From Mesostigma viride (lineage: Eukaryota > Streptophyta > Mesostigmatophyceae > Mesostigmatales > Mesostigmataceae), in contig RPFO01000542.1 of the NCBI GenBank assembly GCA_009746045.1, positions 548,978 to 612,977 of the forward strand: a DNA stretch of 64,000 nucleotides, given 5' to 3'. The position numbers were made by a program, and so were the translations under genes. This document shows positions 55,301-64,000 of this stretch, one piece after another. How positions within the stretch are numbered: the first letter of the stretch is position 1; every line of letters begins with the position of its first letter. The notes under the pieces are model-generated. The model was not told where the DNA came from. It worked only from the letters and a program-made list of their open reading frames with translations, and searched no databases.

Positions 55301-57973
55301 TTCGGAAAAATGCTGGGACCCTGGAAAGACATCCGGTGGCCCCCAGGTGTCCCTGGGAGTGCGCCACAGGAGAAAAGAACACAGGTTGACTGGTTGATGC
55401 TGGTACTGCAGTACTGGTCACTGCTGGCTGCTGGCATGAAGACCTGCACCTGTCACGTCTGGCAGGGTGGGCGACTAGCCGCTAGCAATGCAGGAGGGCC
55501 AGAGGACGGGTTGGGGGGGCTGGCTGCTGTCGCCTGCTGCAGTGCAGGTTGAAAAGCTCCAGGGCCCACGTCTGGTGCTAGCTGGGCCCAGCTGGCTGCT
55601 ACCCCTTGTTCCCTGTCCCGGGGGGAGCTGGATAAGGCGTTTAGAAGCAGAAACCGGGGGGGAGGTCGGGGGCCTCGTGGGAGGGCGCCGGGGTGTCGGT
55701 GGTGTGGTGGGCGGCGGGCCCGCCGGTGTTGCCGCGAGTGTTCCGTAGGTGAGGATACTTCCACCAGCAGGTGGGCTCCTGATGAGAGGTGCGACCGCAG
55801 TGGGTGCAGCTGGGCCGCTGGGTCCCGCCATTGTGACCGCCACGCCCCCTGCCACGCCCGGTGCCACGGCCACCGCGTCCAGAGTGGGAGGTATGATACA
55901 CCCCGGTGGCCTCCGCGGAATCTTTGTTACCGTGCACAAGGTCCCAGGCCTTAAGAAGTGCCGCCTTAGTTTCCTGTAGGGTGATACCGTCCCCAAGGTT
56001 CAATTGGGCAAGGGACGGAAGCAACTCCTCGGTCACGCCGGCGAGCAGATTCTCGGCTAGATCCTCCGGTGCCATTTTGGCGCCGGTGGCAATCAGGTCG
56101 TTATAAGTTAATTCCCCGTCGGTTATATATTGCCGCATTGTGACGCCGGGTTCCAGCTTCATTCGATTTAGCTTGCGGCGTAGTGCTCGCCGGTTGCTCA
56201 TCTGCAGTTTGAGATGCTCATATTCTTCACAGATGCGATGATATGCCACGCTGCCAGTTTTCTGAGTAACACTGTTTGCCACTTTGAGTGCCGGTCCAAC
56301 GAGGCACTGACAAAGGGCCGCAAAAAGAATCAGGTCGCGTTCCTCATTGACCTCGGTGCCAAGCAGGACAGACAGCATCCCGAATGCTGTCACTACGGCC
56401 AGAAAAGGAATCTTCGTGTTATCCCACTTTACTGGGTCGAGGCCGTCGAACTGTGTAATATTTTTGCAGGCCTGTAGAATGTTGAGATCTTTCGTCGCTT
56501 TCGTAGCTGCTGCTGTCGCGGCTGCGGACATGATTGTCTCGGCAAGGTTAAAATCTGGTCACAACCGAGTCTCGGCAAGGTGAAAATCTGGAGACAGCCG
56601 AGAAAGCCGGAGACGCTCAATCCGTAATGGTAAAGATTAAGACTAATATGCGACGATGGTTGAGAACAGCAAATACGAGGTAGAGACGATCGTCTAAATA
56701 CTGGAGTTCTTGAATTTCGATACAGGGAAGCCCGTCTAGGATATGCACGACTGGCATAAAGTGCCGACGTCGGATTCAGGGAGTCAATTTGCCCGATAAA
56801 TCGGACCAGTTTCAGCAATTTAGTAGGCCACCCCGCTCGATACCATGTCAAAATGTAAGACAGGTGGCAGGCTTAAAGATCGAATAATGCTTTACTGATT
56901 TTATATATTGACTTTGAGTCGGCGTACAAACGGGTAGCCATGACAATTGCAGGGGCAACATTAAGTGGAAAAACACACTGTCGCAGTATCCGTCGATCTG
57001 GAAATAATCTACGGTATAAGTTAAAGTGCATCCAGCCGCCACACACAAGTGGGTGGCTTACATCAACACTAAAATGATGCGTCAGATCACTAGTATGCAA
57101 GTACAAGGACATTGCGCCTCCAGGGCAGCACTTAGTGAACATAGGGTCGGCGCGTAGCGCGGAGCCAGGCAAATTTTGTCAGACGGCTACAGTACCACTG
57201 GTTACAGTACCACTGGTTACAGTACCACTAGGGTACGGATGTCAGCTAACTAAGATATTTAGCTAACTAATATATTTAGTAAAATGTAGAAGAAAGTAGT
57301 CATATAAGTTCCGGTATACCCGAAACTAGCACACTCAATTAAAAGACTGTCAGGCATATTGGGGCATATCCTGACACTGCATTCTTTTTGGAGCCTTGCC
57401 CTTGGCGGCACTTATCAGCAGAACCATAGGTGAGAAGTTCTTGTTGACAAATACCCACTCAGGTAAATTGTAGCAAGCCATAAAAGCTGGCCAGCAAGAA
57501 TAGTTTCCCATAAAGCTACGCGGACACACTCCGTCAACCGCCATCCCGAATATAAGATTACGCAGCTCAGTACGAAACTGCGGGTAAAGATTTTTTACAT
57601 GTTGTACAGCCGGACAGTCTGCAAAAAGAAACAGGCAAGGAAAGAACAAACCACAAAGAATGCATTAAAGCAACGGTAAGAAATACAGATACATCACTTA
57701 ACACGACACTGACCTTGCCAGGCAAGATTCAATAGCAAGATTCAGGGTTACTAACGTTCTAGCTCTACATACCAAAGTAACGCGGCGTTGTGTAACTCTA
57801 TCGGCAAGCAAAGATAAAAAAAAAACAAGCAATGGCCAGATGTAGAGGCTATGGATTACGAACCTTTGACTCCGTCGACAGTCCGCGTCGGCGAATCTGC
57901 ATCCTTGTTTTCTTTCTCTCCTGCATACCTCAGTGCCATTGACATCTTCTCCATTCTGAACCAGCCCCGAACC
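49324..57973 (-). CDS. TNP2-like CACTA transposase, multi-exon, interrupted by an LTR element
   Basis: Exons on the minus strand: 57973-57864, 57618-57377 joined to 54929-54449 (split by an insertion), 52271-52089, 51695-51175, 51029-50842, 50494-49324. All junctions are GT-AG and phases agree. Transposase_21 (TNP2) features: FRTELRNLIFGMAVDGVCP, CYNLPEWVFVNKNF, then ALLLWVIHDYPAFAKSLN and GKLVYLGHSTLL. The exon at 51695-51175 resembles the DUF4218 region that follows TNP2. The last exon adds four roughly 21-residue repeats (EPQATTAP-RSRGKRTVGTLV) and an acidic end. A start exon upstream of 57973 is not identified. Every exon is open, so the gene was functional until recently. Confidence 0.75.
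52272..54448 (-). other. Oversized CACTA intron containing repeats
   Basis: 2.18 kb, against 145-350 nt for the other introns, so probably carrying an insertion. At 52350 it has TGTCAGGAATATGCCCCAAT, nearly the same as the start of the gag-only element's 5' LTR but on the other strand. At 53750-54060 are three diverged units of about 105 bp rich in CAGCAGCCAG. No coding domain seen. Confidence 0.55.
54935..55300 (-). repeat. TR-GAG 3' LTR (5'-truncated)
   Basis: 366 bp, matching 56846-57211 at an offset of 1,911. Confidence 0.8.
55641..56531 (-). CDS. gag: Gag protein of the TR-GAG element
   Basis: 296 residues. A copia-type (UBN2/Retrotran_gag_2-like) gag core: FDGLDPVKWDNTKIPFLAVV near 28-47, YHRICEEYEHLKLQMSNRRA near 110, and MRQYITDGELTYNDLIATGA near 150. 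An RGG-rich linker (GRGGRGTGRGRGRGG) leads to one zinc knuckle, CTHCGRTSHQEPTC (C-x2-C-x4-H-x4-C). There is no protease, integrase or RT downstream. It could package its own RNA and recruit enzymes from a copia relative. The frame is intact. Confidence 0.8.
   Translation of the reverse strand: MSAAATAAATKATKDLNILQACKNITQFDGLDPVKWDNTKIPFLAVVTAFGMLSVLLGTEVNEERDLILFAALCQCLVGPALKVANSVTQKTGSVAYHRICEEYEHLKLQMSNRRALRRKLNRMKLEPGVTMRQYITDGELTYNDLIATGAKMAPEDLAENLLAGVTEELLPSLAQLNLGDGITLQETKAALLKAWDLVHGNKDSAEATGVYHTSHSGRGGRGTGRGRGRGGHNGGTQRPSCTHCGRTSHQEPTCWWKYPHLRNTRGNTGGPAAHHTTDTPAPSHEAPDLPPGFCF
56835..56845 (-). other. TR-GAG primer-binding site
   Basis: TGGTATCGAGC, one base off the initiator-methionine tRNA complement, abutting the 5' LTR. 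Confidence 0.65.
56846..57376 (-). repeat. TR-GAG 5' LTR (full length)
   Basis: 531 bp, TGTCAGG...TTTTGACA, including an internal 15-bp repeat GGTACTGTAACCAGT. Confidence 0.75.
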
Positions 57974-59436
57974 CTGTCCAGCAAAGAAAAAACTCTGACT
58001 TGCCGATAGAGTTAACGTTCTTATCACACGCAATGTGAAGGATATGGTTGCAATGCAGCAATGTGTGAATATGGTTGGAAACGGAGCTTTGTTAAAATTG
58101 GATAATGTTACAGCGCTCACACACTTGAGGCTTGTACACGCGCTTGCCAAGTCAAGGCACAACACGTGAGGCGGGCTTGCAAGAGATGCCCATTTGGCAC
58201 TAGCCCTATTGTTTATATACTTGTGCACTGTGCTTGCTAGTCCTGAGCAGCCTAGGAGGCCTGCTCAGTAATAACACCCCCGGTACAGTATTCACTACCT
58301 GTACAGCGCCCAGCTCCTATACAGTAGGTCTGCCATACAGGCACAGTGACCACAGAGCACAGTCCACAGTGACTATTGCATCTGCACCTAGAAGCCAGGA
58401 CTAAGCCTGCGGTACCAACAGACCACAGGTTAAGGTTCCTATTTCCTGCGTACGACGTATTAATCCAATACCGTCGTAGGTACAGCACCTAATTCCTGTC
58501 AGCCCAGGAATTACTGTCGACCCCATATGTCGTCGGCAAATATTCACGTCCGACTTAGAAGAACAGCCGGCTCGCGCTCGCGCGCGACCGGGAAGTCGGA
58601 ACGCCATAACTTTCTTGATACTTGTCGGAATGAACTCGTTCCGGTGCCGCTGGAATCGCAGAGATATGCCGAATCAGGATCACGCCAATGCGCTTGGCGT
58701 TAACTCCAATCCTTTCTTTTCTTGAGCTGTAGCAGCTCACACAAGTCTACATACAAACACACACAATGGGTACTGGACATCCTCCCCGACTACAAGTCAC
58801 AACCCGCTGGGCATGACAGTCAGCTTGGATTCCTTATTATATGTACATAGCACCCATACTGGCTCAGGAGCACAAACAAATTACAATGAGTCCCTATCCC
58901 TTCACGGGAGGCTCGTTGTGTTACCCATGTACAAGAGGTTGGCCAACTGTGGCAGCCCATAGGTGTTCAGCTAAGAACTTGAGAAGTATGTACAACCTTC
59001 AGGACCTTAGGCGAAACCCCACAGATCACCCACAACAGCTCATCAGAAAACATTGCTGACCCCCAGACGGGAGTCGGCGCCGGTCTGCTGCCCCTTATCG
59101 AACCAGACACAACATCTACGCGAAGCACATGCAAAACACAAGCTCCCATACTCGTTCCAACCGTGGAAAATCAGGGGACCTGTCGCCACCTCACCAGCAT
59201 GGTGGATGGGTCAGCCAGTCCGTGAAACTCCGCCTTAAGACGGCACCAGGGAATCGAACCCCGCCCACAAACCACAGATCTGGGGAAACCTCAGACTGAG
59301 ATGAAAACCCCAGATAGACATCTCTCCATCAGAGACAATGTCAGACATTCCCACACCAGAGACATGTCTCACCCCTCAAGGTGTGCTCAGGATTATGTAC
59401 AATCAAGCTCCCAGCCTGATATCCAGAGACTTAAGC
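57974..59436. other. Probable CACTA 5' region and copia 3' LTR, not resolved
   Basis: No recognisable coding exon. It contains CTGAGCAG/CTGCTCAG inverted arms at 58243-58268 and a Pol III B-box-like GGGGTTCGATTCCC (minus, 59250-59263). If the copia LTR starts with TGCTTAAG at 59437 (minus), part of this stretch is that LTR; its other end is not identified. Confidence 0.4.
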
Positions 59437-59452
59437 ACCCAGCTCTCAGCTT

Positions 59453-62400
59453 TTAGACAGATAGACCGACTTGACAGTCAGCATTCATGAGCTTCCTCAG
59501 TACATTGTACTGGGCTGGGGCCTTGTGTGGCAGCTTTGTCAATGCATCAGCAGGGTTCTCCTCGCCAGGGATATGCTTCAAGTCAACCAAACTGGCCAAC
59601 TCCTTCAGCAACAAATAATCCAGGTCCCGGCTTCTGGCCAGCTGCTTGTGAACAAACTGGACCATACCCATGCTGTCTGTTAGCAACAACGTCTCCATCT
59701 GCAAGGTCCAAGGGGTAACTGAAGCCAGCTCCAGCATTAACTCCTTTATGTACAGGCTGGACTGGATCCCCTCGCATATGGCCCTGCATTCTGCCACATC
59801 TGAACTGATACAGACCCTCTTCTGCAGTCTGCTGTACCAGCTGAACAAACTTGCCCTGCTCTGATAAAAAGCAAACAGAGCAGCAGATCTCCCCCTGACC
59901 TTGGTAACCTGGCGAGCATCCATGGAACTGTCAACAAAGATCTCCAAGGTGATAGGCTGGGCAAAGTCAATCCCAGACAAAATCAGATCAGGGGTACTCT
60001 CCACCAACCGGGCTATGACTCGAGGCTTCTCATCCTCAAGCACCTCATCAGGCATTCTGCTATGGACCATCAAAGACGGACCACAGATGCTGGCAAACCA
60101 GGCCCACATGCCTCTCAACTCAGGTCCTGCAGCCTGGGTGATCTTCTCTGGCAAGGCCTTCACAATGGTCTGTTTATAATCTCCTCCAGCCTGAAGCCTG
60201 ATACTCCACTCCCCGTCCCTCCTGAACAGGGTAGCCTGCATTCCACAGAACACTACAGGCTTGTTGGGCTCCTGCCACAGCTCCTTGCCCAGTGAAAACT
60301 TGCCACTGATGACAGGAATAAACTTCTTCAGCCAGGTCGTGGGGGCTAGCAAATGCAGATCATCTCCATGCAAACTAGCATACACTGGCAGACCCTCCCA
60401 TTGGGCCAGCAGCAAACAGGGATCAACTGAAGACACTCTCAAGCCACACTCACTGATCAGAGCTTCCTGCAGCGTGAGTCTCCAGATGATTGGGCTCGAC
60501 CTGAGTCCTTCCAGGCCCTTCAGAATAACCAGGAATTGTTGATGCAGCTCCAGCTTCCAGATGGCAGGCACCTCAACACAGTAAGGCTCATCCTGCTTCC
60601 ACACCCTCCTGGCCACTTCTGGATCAGATTTTAAAAATGCCCTCTTGAAGTCCAGCAGCACTGATGACATAGCTGCTCCCCTGTTCAGCAACCCCACGTA
60701 GAGACATAGCAAAATTCTCCATGTGTCGTGTAGCATCCCTGGCGTGTATAGCTCCTCTCCTGGCAGACTCCCCGTGCCGTGATACTCATTCAGGACAGGC
60801 CTGACATGGGGCACTGATACCTCATCCACAACCTTCCTCTTCAGCACAAATCTCAAAGCAAGCTTCCTTGATGCTGGGGGACGTCTGTCTGTTGGTGCAG
60901 CACACTCAAACTGCAACCACTCCTCCAATGCCTTGGAGAAGGCGAGCTTCCAAGCCTCAAACAAAGTAGGCGAGCTCATCTCTTGGACCAGCTGGTCATA
61001 TGTCAAAGGAGAGTGTGCAGCAAGGCTCCTGTGAGTTATGCCAATACTGCTGGGGTGCAACACAGCTGGAATCACCAAACTGGCCGCTGGGGGCACCTCC
61101 CCTTCATCCCATTTTACACCCTTGACCGGCTTGGCCCTGCACCTGACTGGAAATGTTGTCCTGAAATTTTCTAGGGGAATCATCCCCCAGCCATCTCTTC
61201 TCAGAGCTGTAGCTCTGATAGAAATCCCAGGATTGCCCAGAAAATTCTGACCCAAAATCACAGGGCCATCATAGTCCTCTAGGACAAGGAAGGTCACATC
61301 CACACCCATGACAGGGGCAGTAACCTCTCCCAACACCCTTAGATGCGTCCTACCACTGAAATCAGACACCCAGGGGCAACTTGGTTCTCCGACCAGCAGT
61401 TCTCCTGTATGCTGAGGTCCCATGACAGAAACCTGTGCATTGGTATCTATCTCCATGGCAGCTACCTCAGGTTCATCCAACTGGACAAGCTTGGACACCT
61501 TAGGCTCCTTCTTGGCTCTTTGCAAAGCCTGTACAATATCTGATAGACGCACACCCCTAGGCCTGGTGTCGGGCCGTTCCGGAGGTGCAGCCTGTCCGCC
61601 TGCTTGCCCAACCACCGTATGTGAAGGTACCCCAGGGGCCGGGCCAGGGTCACCCTGAGGGCTCGATACAGCTGTAGCACCCTGATCAGGAAGCTCCACG
61701 TCACCCCCGCCTTGTACACCAGCGGGCACCTGGAAGAGGTCTCCTTGATTACCTCCCCGGGGACGGATCTTTGACCAGGACAGACGGTGCACTGCTTGGG
61801 AGCCATCAATGGCCACCCAGCACTTATGGCCAGCGGCTTCTACTCGGGTCACCACCCCATCATGCCAGCTGCCACGTTTCCCTGGAAAGCTTGGTTCCTT
61901 CCACACAACAACCTGTTGTCCAACGTTAGGTTCTAGGACACTCCAGCCCTTGTCTTTCTGCCTCAGCTTGAGGAACTTGGCCTCTAGCTTCTCCTTCCAT
62001 GCCTGCTCAGCATCAGCTGGCAGCATCCTGGTATGCAGCATAAGAGGATTGATGGCAATGTCACCAAAGAACATGGGAGTCCTCAGGTTCAGCCTGTCCT
62101 CCACAGAACGTAGCCATGCAGATGTCACAATGGCAGATGACGTCCTTGGAATCCTCTCCACCAGCAGCACAGTCTTGATCTCTTGGATGGCTCTCTCCAC
62201 CACCCCTTGCTGGCCGTGGCTCTCCCTGGGTGTAATCAGCAACTCTGGAAACTCTGGCAGGTTCTCACAGCACTCAAACTGAATGTCACACTGCAACAAC
62301 TCCAACCCAGGGTACCTGCTCCTTGTCAACTTCAGAGCAGCAATCAATGTAGGCTTCTCCATGTCAGGCAGGATCTCTAGGGTCTTGTACTTGGTATATC

Positions 62401-63010
62401 TGTCCACTGCCACCAGCAGCTTCAAACCCCTGATTCTCTGAATATCTACCTGCACATGGCCTGGCTGCAAAATAGGAGTCCTGGCATGAGACTGCTTGGG
62501 CTTTCTAGCAACTAGCCTGCACTTGCAAGCTTGAGCAACCTGTTGGCAGATGGAGTACAACTCACTTCCTCCCAGCCGTCTAGCAACTTGCAAAGACTGA
62601 GCTGCATGGCCAAACATGGTATGCAACCTTGAGGCAATGTCATACAAGAGAGAAAACCTTTTATTGTCATTATTAGCACTCAAGGTATGTACAGATCCCT
62701 TATGTACAGGAGGCACCAGGGTCGTGCCTGTCAGACTGTCTCCAGCCCTATCCTCATCCTGACCATCCTGTGCCAGTCCTGCACGGTCAGAATGCTTCTG
62801 AGATCCACCTGGGTCCACATCACCAGGTCCTACCTCAGGCTCAGCACCGCCATGGCGGGCACGTTGGCGAGTAACCACTGCAGCTACAGCTGGCATACTC
62901 TCTGTGGTAACCAAGCTTGCCCCATCGTGTCCAATAGGCTCTTTCACTAGAGCATGGGGCTGCCCCTCACTGCTGTCACTAGCAGCTTCATTACACACCC
63001 CTGGGGGCAC
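59453..63010 (-). CDS. pol: Copia-like pol: integrase, protease-like domain, reverse transcriptase, RNase H
   Basis: About 1,185 residues. Integrase: H130/H135 with C155 and C162/C164, then D189, D242 and E272. A retropepsin-like fold follows at about 510-610, with A-M-E-I-D522-T-N-A and VILGQNFLG. RT: LLDFKRAFL (D787) and LHGDDLHLL (D883-D884). RNase H: FVDSS (D1027), DVAECRA (E1074) and LLTDSMG (D1112), ending with the tether-like HIPGEENPADALTKL. Two oddities: the protease-like part sits after integrase instead of before it, and its active-site triplet is DTN, not DTG/DSG. The frame is intact throughout and in phase with gag across one TGA. Confidence 0.85.
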   Translation of the reverse strand: MPPGVCNEAASDSSEGQPHALVKEPIGHDGASLVTTESMPAVAAVVTRQRARHGGAEPEVGPGDVDPGGSQKHSDRAGLAQDGQDEDRAGDSLTGTTLVPPVHKGSVHTLSANNDNKRFSLLYDIASRLHTMFGHAAQSLQVARRLGGSELYSICQQVAQACKCRLVARKPKQSHARTPILQPGHVQVDIQRIRGLKLLVAVDRYTKYKTLEILPDMEKPTLIAALKLTRSRYPGLELLQCDIQFECCENLPEFPELLITPRESHGQQGVVERAIQEIKTVLLVERIPRTSSAIVTSAWLRSVEDRLNLRTPMFFGDIAINPLMLHTRMLPADAEQAWKEKLEAKFLKLRQKDKGWSVLEPNVGQQVVVWKEPSFPGKRGSWHDGVVTRVEAAGHKCWVAIDGSQAVHRLSWSKIRPRGGNQGDLFQVPAGVQGGGDVELPDQGATAVSSPQGDPGPAPGVPSHTVVGQAGGQAAPPERPDTRPRGVRLSDIVQALQRAKKEPKVSKLVQLDEPEVAAMEIDTNAQVSVMGPQHTGELLVGEPSCPWVSDFSGRTHLRVLGEVTAPVMGVDVTFLVLEDYDGPVILGQNFLGNPGISIRATALRRDGWGMIPLENFRTTFPVRCRAKPVKGVKWDEGEVPPAASLVIPAVLHPSSIGITHRSLAAHSPLTYDQLVQEMSSPTLFEAWKLAFSKALEEWLQFECAAPTDRRPPASRKLALRFVLKRKVVDEVSVPHVRPVLNEYHGTGSLPGEELYTPGMLHDTWRILLCLYVGLLNRGAAMSSVLLDFKRAFLKSDPEVARRVWKQDEPYCVEVPAIWKLELHQQFLVILKGLEGLRSSPIIWRLTLQEALISECGLRVSSVDPCLLLAQWEGLPVYASLHGDDLHLLAPTTWLKKFIPVISGKFSLGKELWQEPNKPVVFCGMQATLFRRDGEWSIRLQAGGDYKQTIVKALPEKITQAAGPELRGMWAWFASICGPSLMVHSRMPDEVLEDEKPRVIARLVESTPDLILSGIDFAQPITLEIFVDSSMDARQVTKVRGRSAALFAFYQSRASLFSWYSRLQKRVCISSDVAECRAICEGIQSSLYIKELMLELASVTPWTLQMETLLLTDSMGMVQFVHKQLARSRDLDYLLLKELASLVDLKHIPGEENPADALTKLPHKAPAQYNVLRKLMNADCQVGLSV

Positions 63011-63043
63011 CCTCCAGGGTTCAGGGATGTGTGCAGGCTCAAG

Positions 63044-64000
63044 TCAATGATCAGCAGCCTTGCCCTTGCCCTTGTCCTGGGATGGACCAGCCTTGTCCTT
63101 GCTGCCACCCTGAGCTGGCTTGCTCTGACCTTCCTGCCTCAGGTACGAGGGACACTCATTCCTGAAGTGACCCTTCCCCTGGCAGAAATAACATTCCACC
63201 TGACTGATGTCCCGTGAGGTCCCACTGCTGGGCCCAGCCTTGGGAGGACCACCCACCCTCTTGAAGTCAAACTGGGACTGTGGATGTCCCGACTTCGGCG
63301 GGGTCCCCCGTCCAGCCCTTCTGTCACGCCCCCTCCTGGACCTTCCTCGACCCCTTGAAGAGGTCTCAGGCCCTCTCGAGGGCGCTGGGCCCCCGTGGCC
63401 CGATCCCCTCATGGACTTAACCGTGGGTTCAGTGGCCTCCTCATCACCCTGACGAGGGCGCTTACCACCCACGTACTTGCCGCTGAAACACTCATACAAC
63501 TGGTCCGTCATGGCTGCCCAGCCATGGACCTGTCGCATGTGGATGGTCACATTATCCATGGTGACCGGATCCAGCTGCAGCGACTTGAGAAAGTCGCCCA
63601 TGGCCATCCGATCTGCGACGAAGAAGCCCTTGGCCATGGCGTCCTCCCTCAGCTTGACGAAGTCTTCAAAGGCGTGGACCACTAGCTGCCCCTTGATGGG
63701 CTTGTAGTCCAGGTATTCTTGCTTCAGGTGGGACCCATCTATGGTCCTCTTGTCACTCAGGAACGACCTGAGTCGCGTCATAAACGCCGCCAGGTGTCCC
63801 CCGCCGCGTCGCTCCCGAACAAACTTGAACAGCCGCCTCGCCGACTGCCGTATGTAGGCACTAGACGCCAGGATGCGAAGCTTGTCACCGTTGTATATCT
63901 CCGTGTACAAGTTCATGTCCTCTAACATCCTCTCAGCATCCCGGGGCTGCCAATTGTCCTTGATGGACTGAAACTGGCCTAGCACCGCGTACCCCTCAGC
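63044..64000 (-). CDS. gag: Copia-like gag, N-terminus off window
   Basis: The frame is open to the window edge. A copia-type gag core (LRSFLSDKRTIDGSHLK, FEDFVKLREDAMAKGFFVAD, MGDFLKSLQL) is followed by an arginine/glycine-rich linker and one zinc knuckle, CYFCQGKGHFRNEC. It ends in a lysine/glycine-rich tail at a TGA (63044-63046). The next 33 bases stay open in the same frame and run directly into pol. Confidence 0.85.
   Translation of the reverse strand, partial: AEGYAVLGQFQSIKDNWQPRDAERMLEDMNLYTEIYNGDKLRILASSAYIRQSARRLFKFVRERRGGGHLAAFMTRLRSFLSDKRTIDGSHLKQEYLDYKPIKGQLVVHAFEDFVKLREDAMAKGFFVADRMAMGDFLKSLQLDPVTMDNVTIHMRQVHGWAAMTDQLYECFSGKYVGGKRPRQGDEEATEPTVKSMRGSGHGGPAPSRGPETSSRGRGRSRRGRDRRAGRGTPPKSGHPQSQFDFKRVGGPPKAGPSSGTSRDISQVECYFCQGKGHFRNECPSYLRQEGQSKPAQGGSKDKAGPSQDKGKGKAADH

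Larger units (their letters stand above)
54935..57376 (-). mobile_element. Gag-only LTR element (TR-GAG type) inside the CACTA transposase exon
   Basis: 2,442 bp between TGCAG duplications (+ strand CTGCA at 54930-54934 and 57377-57381); excision restores the transposase frame. On the minus strand it begins TGTCAGG and ends TTTTGACA. 54935-55300 repeats 56846-57211, but the 5' LTR extends a further 165 bp to 57376, so the 3' LTR lacks its start. An initiator-Met-like primer site TGGTATCGAGC directly follows the 5' LTR (56835-56845). The only gene is gag. Confidence 0.85.
48760..64000 (-). mobile_element. CACTA (EnSpm) DNA transposon, right end not found
   Basis: Begins at 48760 with CACTAGGAAGTCGGGTTCTG, immediately interrupting LINE-B coding sequence. 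About 300 bases of subterminal repeats follow, then a multi-exon TNP2-type transposase gene (49324-57973, minus). No matching inverted terminus was seen before the copia element at 59.4 kb, so the end may lie beyond the window or be lost. The 64000 limit is therefore the window edge, not an observed boundary. Confidence 0.65.
59437..64000 (-). mobile_element. Copia-like LTR retrotransposon, 5' end off window
   Basis: Gag and pol in minus orientation with integrase before reverse transcriptase and copia-type RNase H. A purine-rich AAAAGCTGAGAGCTGGG (59438-59454, overlapping the end of pol) before TGCTTAAG could be the polypurine tract and LTR start. The 5' LTR and start of gag lie beyond 64000. 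Confidence 0.8.

Overview
The window reads as a nuclear chromosome segment of a eukaryote, most likely a green alga. It carries a block of large-DNA-virus (NCLDV-like) genes at the left and a dense, nested pile of transposable elements to the right. The algal inference rests on a Penelope-like element with N-terminal GIY-YIG, GT-AG spliced genes, a CACTA transposon, zf-RVT LINEs and copia/gypsy-type LTR elements together. No cellular housekeeping gene, rRNA or tRNA was found.

Region 1 (1-14.9 kb) is compact and virus-like. It holds two paralogous repeat-rich surface or fibre proteins, a small membrane protein with a CREST-hydrolase residue pattern, and four lysine/arginine-tailed proteins with F-box-like segments. 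It also has zinc-binding proteins and two adjacent KilA/BRO-like proteins, one fused to a PD-(D/E)XK nuclease. Two genes contain convincing GT-AG introns whose reading phase is preserved. The block ends in G-rich, telomere-like (TTATTGGGG)n repeats and other tandem repeats, after which composition changes. This fits an endogenous giant-virus segment; an assembly chimera is not excluded.

Region 2 (15-28.4 kb) is a Penelope-like retroelement in partial head-to-tail tandem (1,008-bp pseudo-LTRs), an older relict of it, three minisatellite arrays (8-, 10- and about 30-bp units), a cluster of five long hairpins and a 161-165-bp tandem repeat.

Region 3 (28.4-48.8 kb) holds two copies of one LINE family (A and B, minus strand). 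LINE-A is interrupted by a 2.0-kb ORF1-only 'half-LINE' with a 12-bp target duplication. An 8.9-kb LTR element (5-bp duplication, nearly identical LTRs) sits just upstream of it. That LTR element encodes an RNase-H1/viroplasmin-type hybrid-binding protein, gag and a protease, but no visible reverse transcriptase or integrase.

Region 4 (48.8-64 kb) starts with a CACTA transposon end that cuts LINE-B. Its multi-exon TNP2-type transposase (minus strand) is interrupted by a 2.4-kb gag-only LTR element with a TGCAG duplication. The window ends in a copia-like element whose gag and pol share a frame across one TGA, and whose protease-like domain lies between integrase and reverse transcriptase.

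Most reading-frame breaks in otherwise intact genes fall at homopolymers, so several 'broken' genes may be assembly errors rather than true pseudogenes.
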